From: Podospora pseudocomata
Taxonomy: Eukaryota > Ascomycota > Sordariomycetes > Sordariales > Podosporaceae
DNA: 64,000 nucleotides
Assembly (NCBI RefSeq): GCF_035222375.1
Contig: NW_026946366.1
Coordinates: 2,542,001-2,606,000, forward strand
Direction: 5' to 3'
Below, piece by piece: positions 59,301 through 64,000 of the stretch. A program made the position numbers and the translations under genes. Under the pieces are notes generated by a model. That model did no database searches. It saw only the letters and a program-made list of their open reading frames with translations, and had not been told where the DNA came from. Each line of letters opens with the position of its first letter. Within the stretch, counting starts at the first letter, position 1.

Positions 59301-61713
59301 GTCCAGGTCCCCATGCGAGCCAAGCTGTTTAGTACCATCGCCCCATTAGGCCCTCTTACCTGTCATCATTAAGATCGGAGCCCCATCCGTTTTATTTCTC
59401 AGATTTCTCTTTCCATTACCTTAGAAGACCGGGTCTGCCAAAACCAAAACGCCATGCCGAGGCACGGGCCGACCATGCGGACCTGCAAGCTACCGAGTAA
59501 CCAGGCAAAAGAGACAGATGGTTGAATCACCAATGAAAAGGAAAAAACAAGAGGATGTTGCTGCACAGGAGAAACAAAAACGCAGACTGGTTTCGTTGCC
59601 AGACAAACGGTTCTTGGGGCATCGCTCAAGGGGTCTGGTCTACGGCCAATGTTTCGAACATTGAGACCGTTAGCCCGACATCTCGCCAGTCCCGGCCTCA
59701 CCTTAGCTTCCGAAGCTATGATTGATCGGTTGACAATGACCTCGACATTAGCACGGCCATTGCCCAAGTCTGTGACCGAGGGCAGGGGATTCTGTGACTT
59801 CTTTCTTTTTTCCCTACCGGTTTGTCTGACAATGGGTTATGGAATGAGCTTGTGTCCGGAGAGAACTGCTCGAGGACTCAGCATCAACTCTTTATTCGTC
59901 GATGCTACGGAGGGGGCATATCCCACACGCTCCGCCTGGTCAACACCACCGCAAAAGAAGTAAGCCATCGCCAATTCAGACGTCACACATCATCATCAGC
60001 GCGGCACGGGTTCTACGTACGCCACAGATTCGCATTCAGCCCGGCAAGCCTTCCGGATCCCAAGATCCACCGAGCCCCCTGTCTGCCCGCGATCCGATCC
60101 TGGCGCTGGAAAGGCGTCTCGCTTCGTGGGGGGGGTCGCCGTAGATCTCTCGGCCCTGCTTAGACCCCCAGTCCATCTGAACATTGTTTCTCGATACACA
60201 CCTCACATAGCACCCCATGTGTGTCTTAAGCCAAGAGGTCCATTCTGTCTAGGTACGTCGCCGTGGATCTAAAATGGCTGTGGGTGGGTGTGGAGAAGCG
60301 TCAAAGTCCTCCAGATCGACGAGGGACTAAAGAGGTACCTTGCCTTGCTAGTACCTCTATGTATACTCCATTGCCCAGCACCAAGCCGCACTTTTCTACC
60401 TTTGCCCTGTTGTTGAACTTTCTTTTTGTTCTCTTGCGGCAACCTAGCTCGGCATTCACACTACATCTCCCTGCGCCTCCAACGGCCAGTCTTGGGAAGT
60501 ATACACGCTAGTCTCTCCAAACAACCGACGATATCGCCGACACTGCTGTGCAGTTTGGAGTAGTCGCCGTTGTGGTTGTCTGCGCAGCCGCGCTTCTGCT
60601 GACCGTGCAGCCCGGTCTTCGTCCTGATACCCAAATCCACCTGCGAGCGAGCAAGCAAATTCTCGGGAGTCGTCTATATAAGACCCGAGCCGATTCGTCT
60701 CTAGTCCCGCAGTCTCCACGCACAACCAAACTCGGCGGTCCCTTGCCTTTGCTCTCTCTTCTTCCCGACCATCTGCTGCGACGATATCATCCAGCCATAC
60801 AAGTTCTGGACCCCCCTCCGCTGATTCAGCAAGACTCGACCTCCTACACTGCGTTTCTGAGCTGTAGGTGAACGCGAGTCAGGCTTTCCGCAGCATTCTC
60901 GAAGCCCTTCAACAAGGCCAAAGCCTGGAGAGACTTGAACCTCGAAAGCCTTCGGCTTTGCAACTTTTGAAGCCTGTTAGTCTTTGACCCGGGATCTTCC
61001 CAGCTGGTTCCCCTCCACCGTTGATCTATCGCCGTCTCTCTCCGCTCGGAGCCAAGTTTCTCTCCCACACCAAACACCAGGTCCCTCCTTGCCCCTTCTG
61101 ATACCGCAATCGGCGACTATCCAAGGCAAGATCCGTCCTGCCTTCGACTGGTCAAGTCCGTTCCATCTCCACTCTCGCGCGCAGAGCCCTCCTTAGCTCT
61201 TGCGGGACTTGTGGCCTCACCTCACCCGTTGTGGCAGAAAGAAAATCTATCCGCGGGCTCTGAGCCTATCGTCGTCATCGAGAAAACACATCACGGCTGT
61301 GCCAGATATCACCCGGCGACCTACGGCTTCCCGCTTCACGGCTCTCGGCTGGATACTTCGAATTCACACGTCGGTAACACCACGGGTTCCAAGGGTCTGG
61401 AAACGCGGCGTCTTCTAATCGTTTTCACTGACGGCGTTGACACGTCCGTTTCCCCCTAGCGGTTGTTAGTTGATTTCCGTTGCGTTAGTGTTGCTTGCGC
61501 GCGCGTGCGGCCATCACTCCTTACCGCACCACCAAAGTTTTTTTCTCATTTTTCGACATCGAGATCTACCGGAGACACCTGTGGTCCGTGGCCGATCGAC
61601 TCGCCAACGAAGCCGGGTCTTTTTTACCTCGCGCGTCTACTCCACTCTCTAGCGGGACACGGAGTGGACTCGGCAACTTGGACTTCGCAGGCAGTTATTT
61701 CGACGTCAAGGGC
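56335..61713. other. Long intergenic region and probable long leader
   Basis: About 5.4 kb between uS9m (+) and the Q/S/Y-rich protein gene (+). ORFs up to about 150 codons on both strands carry no recognisable domain. From about 60360 the plus strand becomes pyrimidine-rich with many short upstream ORFs, and a TATA-like box lies at 60675-60682, suggesting that the last kilobase is transcribed leader. No RNA gene or transposon sequence is recognisable in the rest. Confidence 0.45.
60675..60682 (+). promoter_or_regulatory. Candidate TATA box
   Basis: TATATAAG lies 1.03 kb before the start codon at 61714, followed by CT-rich sequence typical of fungal transcription start regions. If used, the mRNA leader would be about 1 kb and contain several upstream ATGs. 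Confidence 0.4.
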
Positions 61714-62989
61714 ATGGATGACTCTCGAGGCCAGAGGAGGCAGAATGATCCGCCCACCTACAGCCGGCAACATCACCCCGCGCTGCAGGCGCAGGCAGGA
61801 CAGGATCGGAGGTCATTTACGGGTACACAGAGGGATAGCAGGTTCCAGACGACATCACTGAGTTCTTCGCCCGCCGGATCTTCCCGCGGAATGGGTGGTT
61901 CAGCCGGATACGGCGCTTACTACCAGGACTCAACAACGACCTCGTTCCCCGCGACGGCCATGACACAGGGCGCGCTGGGCTATCATCACTCTGCCGCTGA
62001 CTACGGGCAGCCAGACTCACGGCAAACACAGAGCTTTGCCGGCACGTACAATCCATCCATGATGTACAACGTCCAGCAGGCAACAGGGGGGCAGAGTGCC
62101 GGCGTGTACGATGCGAGTCAACAGTTTTCCTCGCGGCAAGCCGCAGGTCTTCCAATGATGACGGATGTCACGGCCCCCTACTTCTCAAGCGAGCCAACCA
62201 ATACCACATCCGCCCTCCAAGCCCAGGCGCAGACGTCAAGCACGCCACAGGTATATCAGCAGCCGGGCTTGCATGGCTATTCCACCAGCAGCATGGCAGC
62301 CATTGGAGGAATCACTACGCAGACCACTCCTGCTGCGGAAGTCAGGATGGAGGAAGAATATCCCGCCACAGGAGGGCTGGACGATGCATATGCGCAATAC
62401 CAATCAGCGCTCAAGGGAATTTTCAAGGACATCCGAAATGGTGCTCTAGCCACTGCCGGAGAATCCCTTCTTCAGGTCTCGACTTGGCTTTTGGGACACG
62501 TTGTTGAACTAGGTAAGTCGGGTGAAACTTTTTCCACCCTGGGTCTCTCAAAACCTGCTTCTGACAGTGATCCCTTGCTCCAGGCCTCACGTCTGACGAT
62601 CAGAATCTCCATGGCGAACGTATCAAGCTGTGGAACGACTTCAACTATGCCTGGCTCGGCATGTTCCAGCGCCAGAAAGAAATGATGGAATCCGGACAGC
62701 AATTACAGCGCTCCCAAAGCCTAGTGCCGCAAGAAGAGCTGGAAAAGATGGCCAAGGAGCTGATCAAGTATTGCGACAACATCGAGCGACATGGTCTGGT
62801 AGACTATCAGTACGGAGTATGGGAAGAGCAAATTATCGAAAGTACGTATCACAACGGCCCCTTTTTCATCTAGCTACTTGATCACTAACCACCGCACCAG
62901 TCCTTGGAGAGTGCGTCGATCTTTACGAGTCGGCCAACGCCTCTGGCAGCAGCGGAGGCGAGGGATCCTCCAGCTCACGTCGGCGATGA
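61714..62989 (+). CDS. Conserved fungal protein with Q/S/Y-rich N terminus, function unknown
   Basis: Three exons, 61714-62512, 62584-62841 and 62901-62989, encode 381 residues; the introns (71 and 59 bp) are GT-AG and preserve frame. I start at MDDSRGQRRQ; the frame is open 73 codons further up to 61495, but that stretch looks like leader. Residues 1-215 are Gln/Ser/Tyr/Thr/Gly-rich and probably disordered, of the type found in transcription or RNA-related proteins. The remainder is a compact helical domain: YAQYQSALKGIFKDIRNGAL, LLQVSTWLLGHVVELG|LTS, then LWNDFNYAWLGMFQRQKEMM and IERHGLVDYQYGVWEEQIIE, followed by ILGECVDLYES. The tail is Ser/Gly-rich and ends SRRR. I recognise the helical part as widespread in ascomycetes but cannot name it. 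Confidence 0.82.
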
Positions 62990-64000
62990 AGAGGCTGAAG
63001 AACGAGGACGCAGTCAATTGATGTCTGACTTTTCCCAATCCGGAGATTAGTTTTGCCCTTTTGGAGTCTTTCGATGTCAGGACCCAGACATTCATGTACC
63101 ACCACATTGCCTCGCGCTCCACATGCATCATTTGTGTGTCTTTCTTTTCCTTGGCTGTTTGCCCTGTTTATCGGTTGTCATGTGCTCCAGCAAGGAGTTG
63201 GGCGGGTCACCTTAATACCTCTTATGTTTTGTGGGGATGTACTGGGAGTGGGAGGACAGAGAGCTGGACGATGTGGGATGTGATGAAGGCATCTCTTCTC
63301 TAGCTCTCGCTCGGCACTCCTGGGAATGGAGCGTTTTCCTAATCTGGGATTGGATCTTACGGCAAAGGGGGAGAACACATGCAAGGGCCCGCAACGTCCC
63401 TGACGACGTGCGGAATAGGAAAGGCTTCTTCTAGCGGAGGTTGCCGCCTCGGAGCTCTTTGATGGAAAGGCGGTTGGTGATTCTGGCCAATTGGGCTATG
63501 GAGCTTTTCAGAGCATTGCTTGCTTGTGTATCTTCTATTAGGAACGGGTTCGTCAGGAATCCGACAGGGCAAGGATGTTGTGAAGCTCTCTGCCATGGCA
63601 GAACCTCCCACAAGGAGGAGATGGAAACCGGCTTGTACCGCTTTGATCAATTGAGGAAAAGTTATCAAGTTGTTTGTGATGATGACCGTATATGCCTCTT
63701 GGCCAGAGCTGCGCAGAGATACGAGTATAACTGGCTGGGGGCAACGCCGTGAGTGACGAACATGGGCAATGATGGATCACAGGTCTGGATGAGGTGAAAA
63801 AAACAGAAAAACATAGAGTAATTAAAAAAGTTGGCCAGTGATATGTTGTTCGTACCTGTCACCAGTGCACATGAATACCATCCACCTCGAAGCACCCTTA
63901 TCTATCTCATCATGCTCTTGCAAGTCACCAAAAGAAGCTGATGAAGGCTGATTACTGATAAACAAGGCTTGAGAAGCAAAATCAGAACAGGGCTGAGGGT
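62990..64000. other. 3' flank and window edge, no gene seen
   Basis: This holds the probable 3' untranslated region of the preceding gene, then sequence with only short unsupported ORFs (up to 103 codons) to the window end. Confidence 0.5.

Noticed and set aside
60925-60965. Possible minus-strand tRNA with GAGGTTCAAGTCTC and an AAAGCCGAAGGCTTT hairpin
   Set aside because: No acceptor stem and no D-arm A box. It lies in the presumed leader of the plus-strand gene.

Overview
The window looks like ordinary euchromatic nuclear DNA of a filamentous ascomycete, most likely a Sordariomycete (Sordariales-like). The evidence is intron-containing protein genes with short introns (mostly 50-80 bp, GTAnGT donors, CTGAC/CTAAC-type branch sites), moderate GC content, fungal-only families (DUF6590, DUF3455, AzgA purine transporter, cAMP-receptor-like GPCR), and a housekeeping set with clear ascomycete orthologues. 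No bacterial, plasmid, viral or intact transposon genes are visible. Fourteen protein genes are supported. All multi-exon models were built by eye from splice signals, reading-frame continuity and family motifs.

Layout. 0.2-2.0 kb: diflavin-reductase-like FAD/NADPH protein lacking the FMN half (-). 5.3-7.2 kb: seven-exon DUF6590 protein (-). 9.1-11.1 kb: proline-run coiled-coil protein (+). 14.3-17.3 kb: fibrillarin (nop1, -) and ribosomal protein uL22 (rpl17, +), divergent from a 520-bp shared promoter. 17.9-19.0 kb: UCH37-type deubiquitinase uch2 (-). 19.7-22.6 kb: ten-exon AzgA-type purine permease (-). 26.1-28.4 kb: methyltransferase-like protein (+). 33.9-35.4 kb: seven-transmembrane receptor (+). 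39.2-45.8 kb: CORVET subunit vps3 (-) and Golgi CASP/Coy1 (+), divergent. 48.5-49.4 kb: secreted DUF3455 protein (+). 50.6-52.2 kb: FCP1-like phosphatase-domain protein (+). 53.3-56.3 kb: eEF1B-gamma (-) and mitochondrial ribosomal protein uS9m (+), divergent. 61.7-63.0 kb: Q/S/Y-rich conserved fungal protein (+) with an apparently very long leader.

Three head-to-head pairs join functionally related genes: nop1/rpl17 (ribosome production), vps3/coy1 (endosome/Golgi traffic) and eEF1B-gamma/uS9m (cytosolic and mitochondrial translation). Shared promoters could co-regulate each pair. The spaces between gene groups are long (up to about 5.5 kb) and contain only simple repeats, homopolymers and short unsupported ORFs.

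The most solid unusual features are a GC-AG intron in the uS9m gene, a start-codon-only first exon in rpl17, and an FCP1-like domain whose second catalytic Asp is Asn. I did not find a convincing undescribed multi-gene system here.
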